A stretch of DNA of 64,000 nucleotides from Nocardia sp. NBC_00416. Its GTDB lineage: Bacteria; Actinomycetota; Actinomycetes; Mycobacteriales; Mycobacteriaceae. The position numbers were made by a program, and so were the translations under genes. Positions 38,711 through 46,620 of this stretch are shown here, in pieces; the stretch's first letter is position 1, and each line of letters opens with the position of its first letter. The stretch is taken from contig NZ_CP107932.1 of NCBI RefSeq assembly GCF_036032445.1, forward strand, positions 6,760,501 to 6,824,500. Direction: 5' to 3'. Under the pieces are notes generated by a model. The model did not search any database and had not been told where the DNA came from. It saw only the letters and a list, made by a program, of their open reading frames with translations.

Positions 38711-39840
38711 CGTCCGCACGTCTCCTCGAAGCTGATGATCCCGCGAATATTTTTGCCGTCCAACATGTCCCGATAGCCCTGGTTGATCTCATCGAGGGTG
38801 TAGGTCCTGGTGACGAGCTCGTTCAGCTTCAGCTCACCGTCCATGTACAGATTCAGCAGGCGCGGAATATCGATTCGCGGGTTGGCGGAGCCGAACAGAC
38901 CGCCGCGGATCTCCTTCTCGTAGCAGATCAGTGTGAACAGATCCAGATCGACCTTCAGCTGATCGCCGGGGGCCACGGAGGTCACGACGAGGACTCCTCG
39001 CTTGCCGACCAGTCGCAGCGCCGGTTCCACCAGCGTTCCTTCGGCGACGCTGGTCGTCAGAATCGCGCGGTGCGCCAGGGTGCCCCGCGTGAGTTCCGTG
39101 ATCAGCTCGAGCGCCTCGTCCATACTCGCGGCCACATGGGTCGCCCCGAACTCCTTGGCACGCTCCCTCTTGTAGGGCACGGTGTCGATGGCGACGATAT
39201 CCCTGGCTCCGGCGAGGCGGGCGCCCTGTACCGCGTTCATCCCGATTCCGCCGACCCCGATCACCGCGACGGTGTCACCCGGCTGGGTACCGGCGGTATG
39301 AAACGCCGAACCCCACCCGGTGGTCACCCCGCATCCCACGAGCGCCGCGCGGTCGAGCGGGACATCATCGCGAATCTTGATGACATTGTCCTGATGGACC
39401 ACGACATAGGGAGAGAAGGTGCCGAGCAGGCACATCGTTCCCACCCCCCGGCCTCGTGCGTGCACCCGATATGTGCTGTCGGACAACGCGTATCCATCGA
39501 ACATGTGTGCGCCCAGGTCGCACAGATGGGACCGTCCGCTCACGCACGAATAGCAGCGGCCGCAGGAGGGAATGAACGCCAGGACGACGTGATCTCCGGG
39601 TGTGAGGCCGCGAACGGCCGAACCGACCTCCTCGATGATGCCGGCGCCTTCGTGGCCGCCGACCAGGGGATCGAGGTCGATGTAGACACCCGCGTCTATG
39701 TGATCGTCGGAATGGCAGAGTCCGGAGGCCGCGAGTGCGACCCGGACCTCGTCGGGGCGGGGGTCGCCCAGTTCGATATCTTCCACCGACCAGCCCTTAC
39801 GGGCGCCGGGTTCCCAGCAGATCGCAGCTCGAGTCCTCAT
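38707..39840 (-). CDS. zinc-dependent alcohol dehydrogenase, NDMA-dependent type
   Basis: 377 residues, ATG with CAGGAG upstream. It is a medium-chain dehydrogenase: catalytic zinc site GLCHSDDH and GGHEGAGIIEEVG, structural zinc cysteines in CGRCYSCVSGRSHLC, Rossmann motif VIGVGGIGMNAVQGA. The sequence, including the ICYEKEIRGGLFGSANPR region, is like actinobacterial N,N-dimethyl-4-nitrosoaniline-dependent alcohol dehydrogenases with tightly bound NAD and often a mycofactocin link. No mycofactocin genes are in the window. It is first in an operon with the aldehyde dehydrogenase. Confidence 0.92.
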   Translation of the reverse strand: MRTRAAICWEPGARKGWSVEDIELGDPRPDEVRVALAASGLCHSDDHIDAGVYIDLDPLVGGHEGAGIIEEVGSAVRGLTPGDHVVLAFIPSCGRCYSCVSGRSHLCDLGAHMFDGYALSDSTYRVHARGRGVGTMCLLGTFSPYVVVHQDNVIKIRDDVPLDRAALVGCGVTTGWGSAFHTAGTQPGDTVAVIGVGGIGMNAVQGARLAGARDIVAIDTVPYKRERAKEFGATHVAASMDEALELITELTRGTLAHRAILTTSVAEGTLVEPALRLVGKRGVLVVTSVAPGDQLKVDLDLFTLICYEKEIRGGLFGSANPRIDIPRLLNLYMDGELKLNELVTRTYTLDEINQGYRDMLDGKNIRGIISFEETCGR

Positions 39841-40328
39841 GTGTGTACTCCTGTTTTCCTGCTTTCACCTTCGATTTCACCCGTGGGGCCGTGACGAAGA
39901 GGACTGGGTGCCCGTGTCGCCGGGCTGTGTTGCGGAGGGGCCGGCGGCCGATCACCGGGTTCGCTGCCTGAGCGGCTCGAACTGTGGCCTTCACCACAAA
40001 GTACAGCACGCCCACTCGTTGCACGCAAGGGCTGTTGTACCGATCGGTCCAATAGTGGGGCTCGGCAGTTCTCAGAGTTCATGTGCCGTAATGACGTCGA
40101 TCCGCGGAAAGAATCAGACCGATTGATACAGAACAAAATGGGCGCCGCCGACCCGATGCGGGCCGATCTTCGGCACGATGCGGCAGCGCGGATACCGTTG
40201 CCGCCCAGCGGAAGACATCCGGAGTCCGGTCAGCGCGGCGAACCCGGTGCGGACCGTGTTTCTGCGGGCGACGAGCGCGGCGACGGCGTCGTGAGCGTCG
40301 GCGGCGACCCGGTGGAACAGTTCCCCCG
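39841..40328. other. intergenic region upstream of the alcohol dehydrogenase gene
   Basis: This 488-bp stretch should contain the promoter of the alcohol/aldehyde dehydrogenase operon. A 10-bp palindrome ACCGATCGGT lies at 40039-40048, and a short inverted repeat TGTGG/CCACA near 39982-39997. On the - strand, 40114-40345 is an open frame with plausible amino-acid composition that ends in ...HFVLYQSV, but it has no start codon other than an internal ATG. It could be a gene remnant. Confidence 0.4.
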
Positions 40329-40793
40329 TCAGACCAGTTTGAAGATCACCTGTCGCTGGACCACGAAGTTGACGGTGGTGGCGACACCCTGCGCGACCAC
40401 ATAGGCGAGCAGCACCCAGACCGTTCCGGGGGGCAGTTGACTGTGCAGAAAGGTGCTGATGCCGACCTGGACGACGAACATCGTCGCGTAGAGGGCGGCC
40501 ACCGCCAGGAATCGCTTACGGCTGGGCGGTGCCGGAAAGGTCCACCGGCGGTTGATCAGATAGGCCGTTGCCGTTCCGGCGATGAAGCTGATCGTCTTCG
40601 CGACGACGAACGGCAATCCCATGTGCAGGAACAACAACAGCAGCCCGAAATCCACGATGCCCGCGACTCCGCCGGAGAGCGCGAAGCGGATGAGTTGCGC
40701 GCCCAGTGTCATCCGCGGCGGTCCGGCGTCATCCGCGACCGCGGCTTCCGGCGCCGCCGGGTACTCGTTCAAGTCGGGCCCTGGTCCGCTCAT
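40329..40793 (-). CDS. GtrA family membrane protein
   Basis: 154 residues from ATG 40793 (an adjacent GTG would add one). Four hydrophobic segments are visible, around LIRFALSGGVAGIVDFGLLL, VVAKTISFIAGTATAYLI, VAALYATMFVVQVGI and VLLAYVVAQGVATTVNFVV, with the family motif NRRWTF after the second. GtrA proteins are proposed to help move lipid-linked sugars for cell-surface polysaccharides. It lies 15 bp after another GtrA gene. Confidence 0.9.
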   Translation of the reverse strand: MSGPGPDLNEYPAAPEAAVADDAGPPRMTLGAQLIRFALSGGVAGIVDFGLLLLFLHMGLPFVVAKTISFIAGTATAYLINRRWTFPAPPSRKRFLAVAALYATMFVVQVGISTFLHSQLPPGTVWVLLAYVVAQGVATTVNFVVQRQVIFKLV

Positions 40794-40808
40794 CACCGGT
40801 ATCCCACC

Positions 40809-41378
40809 TCAGTGGTCCACCAGAGCGGGCGCGGTGAGGTCGCTCGGGAACACGAAACGCCGATAGGCCCAGAACCGAAACCCCATCGCCAACAGCACAC
40901 CGACGATCTGACCGCTGATGAAGTTCGCCATCGCCTGCGTCGCCGGGCTCACCTCCGGCACCCGGATGCCCAGGAGATACAGGGAGATCGCCTGCGGTAC
41001 AAGGGTTACCCCGATACCGATCGCGCTGATGCCGAAGAAGAGAGCGGCTTCGTGCGGCCGCTGTCGCCCACCCCGGGTACGAAACGACCACTCGCGGCTG
41101 AGAATGTAGGACACAATGGTCGCGAACAGTACGCCGATCGCGCGGGCGGTCAGGGGTTTGTCGCTCAGCACCGTGAACTTCAGTGCGTACACGATCCCGG
41201 TATCGATGAACCAGGTGATCGCGCCCACGACGGCGAACTTCAGCAGCTCGCGGTTCTGGATCAACTGGGAACGGTACGGTTCGGGGATTCGGTCGAGCGC
41301 AGATTGGACTACGGACACTTCGCCCACTATAGGTGGTGTCCGGGTGGGATCGGTGCTCACAAGGCAGTCCAAAGTCAT
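40809..41378 (-). CDS. GtrA family membrane protein (second copy)
   Basis: About 189 residues from ATG 41378; the frame is open to 41486, and GTG codons at 41327 and 41318 are alternative starts. The conserved part runs from LLKFAVVGAITWFIDTGIVYAL through SYILSREWSF to ANFISGQIVGVLLAMGFRFWAYRRFVF, giving four membrane segments. It heads a two-gene operon with the next GtrA gene. It lies directly after the lasso precursor at 41513 on the same strand, so read-through is possible, but GtrA proteins are not known lasso-peptide exporters. Confidence 0.88.
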   Translation of the reverse strand: MTLDCLVSTDPTRTPPIVGEVSVVQSALDRIPEPYRSQLIQNRELLKFAVVGAITWFIDTGIVYALKFTVLSDKPLTARAIGVLFATIVSYILSREWSFRTRGGRQRPHEAALFFGISAIGIGVTLVPQAISLYLLGIRVPEVSPATQAMANFISGQIVGVLLAMGFRFWAYRRFVFPSDLTAPALVDH

Positions 41379-41512
41379 TTCAGCAGGTGGGGGTGGAGTA
41401 CGTTGTGTCATCGGAGTCGCGGCGTGCTGTGCGGACGAAGGCGGGACGCCGCGCGCCGTGCGCAGCCAGCGTCCCACCGTCGTCATCTCAACTCGTACCC
41501 GTGCTCAGCGGA

Positions 41513-41671
41513 TCAGTTCCAGAGCAGAGTCGGTTCCCAATTCTCACCGCTGATAGCTCGTGTCCGCTGACGAAATGACCCCAGCGGGGAAAATTCTGGA
41601 CGTTGGTATGTATCGCCGTCGCGGCCGAGCGGCTGAAAGTCACGTCCGGACGACTGTTCTTCTGATTGCAT
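41513..41671 (-). CDS. lasso peptide precursor A2 (core begins with Ala)
   Basis: A 52-residue peptide from ATG 41671, with AAGGA upstream. The leader carries YQRPEFSPLGSFRQRTR, with the Tyr-x-x-Pro element known to bind the B1 recognition domain and Thr at position -2 before the cleavage site. The predicted core is AISGENWEPTLLWN (41516-41557): 14 residues, Glu8 as side-chain acceptor of an 8-residue macrolactam ring with Ala1, and a bulky tail (LLWN) able to lock the thread. The same leader and core pattern occurs in the precursor at 44429-44590. It lies 157 bp downstream of the B2 gene, so it may have its own promoter. Confidence 0.85.
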   Translation of the reverse strand: MQSEEQSSGRDFQPLGRDGDTYQRPEFSPLGSFRQRTRAISGENWEPTLLWN

Positions 41672-41828
41672 GTGCTGTATATCCTTACTGCTTCGAATTA
41701 TTCGGCTGCGGTGCACCCGGAACCGATGGAAGACTCCGAGCTGTTCGTTATTTTGTGTAGGTTGTGGCCTCCTGACATGGTTCCGGTACGAAATCCGGGT
41801 GACAGCGCATGGCAGGGGTGTGGAACCG

Positions 41829-42236
41829 CTACGGGACGGACAGCACGACTTCGTACTTGTCGGTGGTCGCGGATTCCCCGACCATCCGGCCCTCCGCCTC
41901 GATCCATGCGTGGGCTCTGAACGGCTCGACGCAGACGCCGGTGCACCATCTCGGCCAAGTGCCGCGAACCCGGCACAGCAGAGCCGCGGCGATGGAACGC
42001 GGAAGGCACCCCTCGCCTGCGCAGACCATACTGATCGAGATCACCGTTTCTCTCGCTGCCGCGGCCTCGCCGATCGTTGCCGGGCGCGCCCCAAGCCGAA
42101 GAATCCGGAACAACTGTGTGATCCGCAGCGGTGGAAGATGGGCTATCGAGCGACCCGCGCCGACGGCGAACAGGCCGGCGGACCACTCCGTCAGGGATAA
42201 TTTCCGGGGACTCGGCAGCGGAACCGGAGTTGTCAT
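41829..42236 (-). CDS. lasso peptide leader peptidase B2
   Basis: A 135-residue transglutaminase-like Cys protease of the split lasso B system. Catalytic Cys77 is in CLPRSIAAALL and His109 in PFRAHAWIE, followed by an acidic residue before the conserved Gly (EAEGRMVG). B2 removes the leader after the Thr-containing junction. Its ATG overlaps the stop of the B1 gene by four bases (ATGA), so the two are translationally coupled. Confidence 0.92.
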   Translation of the reverse strand: MTTPVPLPSPRKLSLTEWSAGLFAVGAGRSIAHLPPLRITQLFRILRLGARPATIGEAAAARETVISISMVCAGEGCLPRSIAAALLCRVRGTWPRWCTGVCVEPFRAHAWIEAEGRMVGESATTDKYEVVLSVP

Positions 42237-42541
42237 GAGACGAGCTCGATCAGCTTGGAGTCCAGTAGGCCGTCCAGGAGCGCCGAAACATCTTCGCGAG
42301 CGGTTTCCTCGTCCACCCGGTGCACAGAGCCCAGCGCCGCGGAGACTTCGATGAGTGTGTTACCGGCGAAAAACAGTTCGAGTACCGACGACGCGGTCTC
42401 GTTCAGCTGCCAGTAGTGACCCGATCTCTTGTCGAGCAATATCGAATTGGTCTTCGACTTCGACATCACCACGTGCCGTCGCAGACCCACTCGGCAGTTG
42501 GTATTCCGGAGTTTTCGTTTCAGTTCACGTTTTGTAGCCAT
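42233..42541 (-). CDS. lasso peptide B1, PqqD-like leader-recognition protein
   Basis: 102 residues. From about residue 20 it is a PqqD-like RiPP recognition element: NSILLDKRSGHYWQLNETASSVLELFF, then a helical half ending in EDVSALLDGLLDSKLIEL. It should bind the Tyr-x-x-Pro leader element and present the precursors to B2 and C. The first 20 residues are basic and longer than usual; an internal Met26 could be the true start, although the first ATG sits well for coupling. The gene overlaps the end of the C gene by 22 bp. Confidence 0.9.
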   Translation of the reverse strand: MATKRELKRKLRNTNCRVGLRRHVVMSKSKTNSILLDKRSGHYWQLNETASSVLELFFAGNTLIEVSAALGSVHRVDEETAREDVSALLDGLLDSKLIELVS

Positions 42542-44382
42542 ACTTCAGTCGCCAAACTCTCGTTCAACATTGTCGGGTGCGCATCGGGATCCAGCTGGTT
42601 GAGCATTTTGTTCTTCAGCTCATGGGGCTCGACGAGTCCCAGTTCGGCCAGTTTGGATTCGTCCACCATCGATACGAGCTGGGCTCGGGATTCTCTCATC
42701 CCGGCGTACACTTCCGCGGCCACGTCGGCCTTGGTGGATCGCTGCAGGACATCGTTGGGAACCTTGTCCTGCATCGCGCGCACCATGAGCGGTTTGAATC
42801 GCCACGGATCGCTTTTCTCGTGCAGTCTCACCCGGAGTGCTCGTCCCACCACCTGGTCGTCGAGAAAGGGAAATGACACAGGAAGTCCGTGCACCGAGAT
42901 GGCCTGGCCCGTTGTCCGGGTGACGAGACCCGAGACGACGACGCCGTCCAATGCGCCGTGTTGCCCGCGATCGCCGATGAACGGCTGGATGTCGCGCGCG
43001 CGACTTTCCAGGAATTCCCGCACCACCCGTCGCGTCTTTCCGGTGGCCCATGGTGGCAGCCGGAACGGTGCGCCCCATTCGCCGAGTGTTCGAACCGGTA
43101 GCGGAGTGTCCAGCAGCGCGGCTTGTCGGGAGATCCAGCTTCCGTACGAGCGGCCGTCACTCAAGATGGACATCATGGCCGACCACTTCATCGACGGATT
43201 GCGGGCCATGAATGCCCGCAGATGATGGATTCCCGTCAACGGTTTCTGCCGGATGGTCGTGTGCAGGTATATCGACGGTGATTGCAGTACCTCGTCACCG
43301 CCGGAACCGCTCAGGTGGTGACGTGACCCCATCGCCAGCATTTCTGTGGCGTAAGCCGACATCCTCGCTCTGTTGCGATATCCCGAGTCGGGTTCATCGA
43401 GTCCGGCGCCGTCACGGATATTGTGATAGGGCAGTGGCACACTCTGCGGGTCGTATATCACCCGTGTGCAGTCGGCCATATGCCGGGCGGCCCGATCCGC
43501 GTAGTACCCGTCGTCGTTCGCGGAATCGAGTCCGATCTGAGTTACCAGAACAGGGTCCACTCCGGTGTGGCGGGCCAGGAAACACAGTGGGGTCGAGTCG
43601 AGCCCGCCCGACATATCAGCGCTCAGTTCCCCGGTCGCGTATCGACCGGTTCGAGCGGCGACCGCTCGCTGGAGCGCCGCGCCGAAATCTTCGGCTCCGT
43701 CCTCGAGCGAATACTCGGGTTCGGGGCAACTCCACCACGTCCGAGTCCGGATCGGGCCTCGCGGATCGAGCACCGCATGCTGATCCGTCGCGACAGCATG
43801 GATGCCGGCCCAGGGCGAACCCGATCGGACGATATCGGGCATGGGCGGGTACAGCAGCCGGCAGGCGATCCACGTCTCGTCGAGTGGTGCACCCGTGAGC
43901 GATGCCAACATATCGCTTCTGCTGGCAACGGCCCTGATCCGGCCGGTCGTACGGAAGACGCGCCGGAGACCGGAAATCGTTCCTTGTACTCGTGTGCTGT
44001 CCCCGATGCGTGCGATGGTGTGGAAGCTGCCGGGAACTTCGTCGGAGACTCGGTCGAAGTCGTCCAGTCGCCGCGTGCGGGATGCGAGCTTCTCCAGTTC
44101 GCTCACTTCGGCCGATACCGCGCCTATCAGGACGAGGCCGATGTCCCGAGCGTTGAACACTACGATCTCGTCGGGCCTCCAGAATCCGACGATCCACGGT
44201 CGTCCGGATGGATAGTTGATAGAAAGTAGATCGCCGAAAACGGATTCTATTTCGGGGAGGTATTCCTCATGATCCGGCAGGACCATGAACCATGCCTCAC
44301 CGCCCTTTATCGGGGCACCTGTCGATGACAGAGCATTCTCCTCACCTGATGACGGTACGTCGGAAAAAGACGGGGAGTGCAC
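42520..44382 (-). CDS. lasso peptide macrolactam synthetase C (asparagine synthetase-like)
   Basis: 620 residues, the usual size for lasso cyclases. The N-terminal half is glutaminase-like without an N-terminal Cys (WFMVLPDHEEYLPE, PSGRPWIVGFW). The ATP pyrophosphatase loop SGGLDS lies at 258-263, with LSGSGGDEVL further on. It adenylates the ring-acceptor Glu side chain and closes the isopeptide bond with the core N-terminus. GTG 44382 is the assumed start; Met33 is a poorer choice because it would cut a conserved strand. It is 46 bp downstream of precursor A1 and overlaps B1, forming an A1-C-B1-B2 transcription unit. Confidence 0.93.
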   Translation of the reverse strand: MHSPSFSDVPSSGEENALSSTGAPIKGGEAWFMVLPDHEEYLPEIESVFGDLLSINYPSGRPWIVGFWRPDEIVVFNARDIGLVLIGAVSAEVSELEKLASRTRRLDDFDRVSDEVPGSFHTIARIGDSTRVQGTISGLRRVFRTTGRIRAVASRSDMLASLTGAPLDETWIACRLLYPPMPDIVRSGSPWAGIHAVATDQHAVLDPRGPIRTRTWWSCPEPEYSLEDGAEDFGAALQRAVAARTGRYATGELSADMSGGLDSTPLCFLARHTGVDPVLVTQIGLDSANDDGYYADRAARHMADCTRVIYDPQSVPLPYHNIRDGAGLDEPDSGYRNRARMSAYATEMLAMGSRHHLSGSGGDEVLQSPSIYLHTTIRQKPLTGIHHLRAFMARNPSMKWSAMMSILSDGRSYGSWISRQAALLDTPLPVRTLGEWGAPFRLPPWATGKTRRVVREFLESRARDIQPFIGDRGQHGALDGVVVSGLVTRTTGQAISVHGLPVSFPFLDDQVVGRALRVRLHEKSDPWRFKPLMVRAMQDKVPNDVLQRSTKADVAAEVYAGMRESRAQLVSMVDESKLAELGLVEPHELKNKMLNQLDPDAHPTMLNESLATEVWLQNVN

Positions 44383-44428
44383 TGCGGACTGTTATGTCAT
44401 CTCACCAGCGATGTGAATCTCGAACTAC

Positions 44429-44590
44429 TCAGTTGTTTCCCCAGGTCAAGGGCTGGGGTTCCCACCAGGTGCCGTTTATGCCTCGCGTCCGCGATCGAAA
44501 GGATCCGACCGACGTGAAAGCAGGCGGCTCATAATTGCCGGAATCGATGCTCTTATCGATCCCGCTTTTTCCAGAATCATCAGTGCTCAT
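44429..44590 (-). CDS. lasso peptide precursor A1 (core begins with Gly)
   Basis: A 53-residue peptide from ATG 44590, with CAGGAG 8-9 nt upstream; the frame is open further but this start has the best ribosome site. The leader contains YEPPAFTSVGSFRSRTR with Tyr-x-x-Pro and Thr at -2. The predicted core is GINGTWWEPQPLTWGNN (44432-44482): 17 residues, Gly1 joined to Glu8, and a nine-residue tail whose Trp14 is a plausible steric plug. It is first in the cluster and shares GSFRxRTR and the I-x-G-x-x-W-E-P core pattern with the second precursor. Confidence 0.9.
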   Translation of the reverse strand: MSTDDSGKSGIDKSIDSGNYEPPAFTSVGSFRSRTRGINGTWWEPQPLTWGNN

Positions 44591-44917
44591 GGCGATACTC
44601 CTGTAGCTAGCGGATATATGCATATCCGTCCGGCGCTGGCTACCACAAGGTAATGAAGTGACTCCCACCCCTTCAATGAACTCCCCGTCCAATTCGACCG
44701 TACCCAGCTCGTCCTGGGCTGTCAATGATGGATCGTTCCAGAATTGTCCTGTATCCTGTTGCAGCGCAGTGTCATACAGCTCCGGCAGCGTACCGAGTGG
44801 TCGATACCGGTCCCGAGGGGAGTGGGCCGGAGTCGCCAGGTCTCAGCCGGATCGGGTGCGGGCCGGCCCGCACCCGATTTCGGTGGGATGAGCGAATCGG
44901 TTGGGGGGCGGCGGTTC
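44591..44917. other. intergenic region between TetR gene and lasso precursor A1
   Basis: A 327-bp gap of visibly lower GC than its surroundings. It should hold the lasso operon promoter. The A1 reading frame stays open on the - strand from 44590 back to about 44850, with a protein-like stretch (GQFWNDPSLTAQDELGTVE) but no good start. This may be chance or the remnant of an older gene. Confidence 0.4.
44611..44628. promoter_or_regulatory. palindrome in the A1 promoter region
   Basis: CGGATAT and ATATCCG flank a 4-nt centre, 21 bp upstream of the A1 start. On the - strand, TTGTGG lies about 17 nt before ATATGC and could be a -35/-10 pair, putting the palindrome over the -10 region as an operator would be. 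This is read by eye only. Confidence 0.4.
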
Positions 44918-45514
44918 TCATCGAAGCGACGAATCCGGAGCGAGAGCGGTAACCAGTTCTTCGGCGAGTTCCTCGTCCGCGGGGTGGTCGGTTGCCAGGA
45001 GCCGGTACCAGAGGACGCCGAACACCAAGTCGGTGACTGTACCGGGGGAGAGTCCGGCGGGCAGGTCGCCGCGGGCGGCGGCCCGCTCGAGGATCAGGCC
45101 GAGCGCATCACGCCGGCGTTGCAGGAATTCGGTGCGCCACCGTGTTCCGAATTCGGTGTCGACCTGAGCGTGCGCCATGAGTGAGCGGAGTGCGGCGGCG
45201 ACGGCGTCGTCGCGGCCGAGCACGAAGGTGGCGTTCAGGAAGGCGCGCAGGTCGGTGGCGTAGCTGCCGTGATCGTCGAGCGGGACGTACAGGTCGGCCT
45301 TGGCGGCCAAGGCGTCGAGCAGGACATCGGCCTTGGACGGCCACCAGCGGTAGATCGTCTGTTTGCCGACGCCCGAGCGGGACGCGATGCCTTCGATGGT
45401 CAGGCCCGGGTAGCCGAGTTCGGCGGTGAGCTCGAAGGCTGTGGTCAGGATGGCCAGGCGGCTGTCCTCGCTGCGTTTGCGGCCGGGGCGGGCGGATGTG
45501 GGCTTGTCGTTCAT
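44918..45514 (-). CDS. TetR family transcriptional regulator
   Basis: 198 residues with a clear N-terminal HTH (AILTTAFELTAELGYPGLTIEGIASRSGVGKQTIYRWWPSKADVL) and a helical C-terminal domain of the kind often annotated TetR_C (RRRDALGLILERAAARGDLP). It is divergent from the SDR gene with only 69 bp between start codons. That gap contains a 17-bp palindrome, so it probably represses itself and the SDR gene. A role in lasso regulation is possible but has no direct support. Confidence 0.93.
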   Translation of the reverse strand: MNDKPTSARPGRKRSEDSRLAILTTAFELTAELGYPGLTIEGIASRSGVGKQTIYRWWPSKADVLLDALAAKADLYVPLDDHGSYATDLRAFLNATFVLGRDDAVAAALRSLMAHAQVDTEFGTRWRTEFLQRRRDALGLILERAAARGDLPAGLSPGTVTDLVFGVLWYRLLATDHPADEELAEELVTALAPDSSLR

Positions 45515-45536
45515 GGGAACCGATGTTAGCCTAAAT

Positions 45537-45553
45537 CGAACCGAGACGGTTCG
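45537..45553. promoter_or_regulatory. probable TetR operator
   Basis: A perfect inverted repeat CGAACCG-AGA-CGGTTCG lies midway between the divergent TetR and SDR start codons. The position fits an operator that blocks both promoters. Confidence 0.7.
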
Positions 45554-45583
45554 GTTCGAAATTCAGAAAGCGGGTTATCCCTG

Positions 45584-46303
45584 ATGAACACCCCTAACGC
45601 ACTCGTCGTCGGCGGGACATCCGGTATCGGACTGGCGGCGGCCCGTCAGCTGCGGGCGCGGGGAGCGAATGTGCACATCGTCGGGCGCGGCAAGGAACGT
45701 CTCGACGCCGTCGCCGAATCGGATCCGGATCTCATCGGCCATCGGGCCGACGGCGGTGACCGCGCGGCCGTCGCCGCCGTCGCCGCGGCGATCGGCACGG
45801 TGGACTGGCTGGTGATCTCCCTGTCGGGCAGTGAAGGGATGGGGCCGATCGCCGATCTGGATCTGGACGCGCTGCGCGGCGCGTTCGACGCCAAGTTCTG
45901 GGGCCACCTCACCACCATTCAGGCGGTGCTGCCCCGGCTGGCTTCCAGCGGGTCGATCACCCTGCTCAGCGCGATCACCGCCCGGACCGCGATGCCCGGT
46001 ACCGCGGGCCTGGCCGCGATCAACGGGGCGATCGAAGCGATGGTGAAACCCCTTGCCGCCGAGCTCGCCCCGATTCGCGTCAACGGCGTGTCGCCCGGCG
46101 TCGTCGATACCCCGTGGTGGAACGGACTGCCCGACGATGCCCGGCGCGAGTACTTCGCGCGGACGGCGCAGGCGCTGCCCACCCGCCGCATCGCGACCGC
46201 CGACGACGTCGCCGATATCGTCGTCACCGTCGCCACCAACCCCAATATGACCGGTACGGTCATCGAAGCCGACGGTGGTGCACGGCTGGTATCGCTCGGC
46301 TGA
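45584..46303 (+). CDS. SDR family protein lacking the Tyr-Lys catalytic pair
   Basis: 239 residues with a short-chain dehydrogenase fold: cofactor motif VVGGTSGIG near the N-terminus, substrate-loop serine in TLLSAITART, and RVNGVSPGVVDTPWW after the active site. Where SDRs have YxxxK, this protein reads LAAINGAIEAMV, so both Tyr and Lys are missing. It may be a binding protein or use a different chemistry. It is divergent from a TetR gene with a shared operator and is followed by a strong hairpin. Confidence 0.88.
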   Translation: MNTPNALVVGGTSGIGLAAARQLRARGANVHIVGRGKERLDAVAESDPDLIGHRADGGDRAAVAAVAAAIGTVDWLVISLSGSEGMGPIADLDLDALRGAFDAKFWGHLTTIQAVLPRLASSGSITLLSAITARTAMPGTAGLAAINGAIEAMVKPLAAELAPIRVNGVSPGVVDTPWWNGLPDDARREYFARTAQALPTRRIATADDVADIVVTVATNPNMTGTVIEADGGARLVSLG

Positions 46304-46355
46304 CCCAGCCGCCGCTCCTGCGCTGCGCACGGCCCTGGCGGACTGCGCTCCGGCA

Positions 46356-46381
46356 CCCGGACCGACCTCGGTCGGTCCGGG
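46356..46381 (+). terminator. perfect hairpin after the SDR gene
   Basis: Arms CCCGGACCGACC (46356-46367) and GGTCGGTCCGGG (46370-46381) form a 12-bp stem with a 2-nt centre, 53 bp after the SDR stop. No T-tract follows. Confidence 0.75.
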
Positions 46382-46471
46382 GCGGCCCGCTCGAAGTGCG
46401 CGACTGGAGTAGACCACGAGATATCTGTCTGATACGGAAGAGTTTTCGCCCGGATAGGGGCCTTCCACAAA

Positions 46472-46499
46472 TTGACACTTCCGTCATTTCGTGGATAGC
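46472..46499 (+). promoter_or_regulatory. candidate promoter of the phosphotransferase operon
   Basis: A consensus-like TTGACA at 46472 is followed after 16-17 nt by GATAGC/ATAGCC, in the 317-bp gap before the operon that starts at 46621. Apart from this and the hairpin, the gap shows nothing gene-like. Confidence 0.45.
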
Positions 46500-46620
46500 C
46501 TCACGTCTGCACAGTGACTCCGGGCGCCGGCATGGCCAGCCTCGCGACCACGTTCCTGGGCAGCCGTTCACTGTTCACGTCCGCGCACATCTCCGCTGCG
46601 CCGGCAACCGGAGGTACCTC

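Noticed and set aside
42320..43898. Frames on the + strand over the lasso C gene
   Set aside because: They are antisense to a clear asparagine synthetase-like protein and lack family features.
44429..44725. A 98-residue version of precursor A1 starting at TTG 44725
   Set aside because: The start at 44590 has an ideal ribosome site and gives a normal-length lasso leader.
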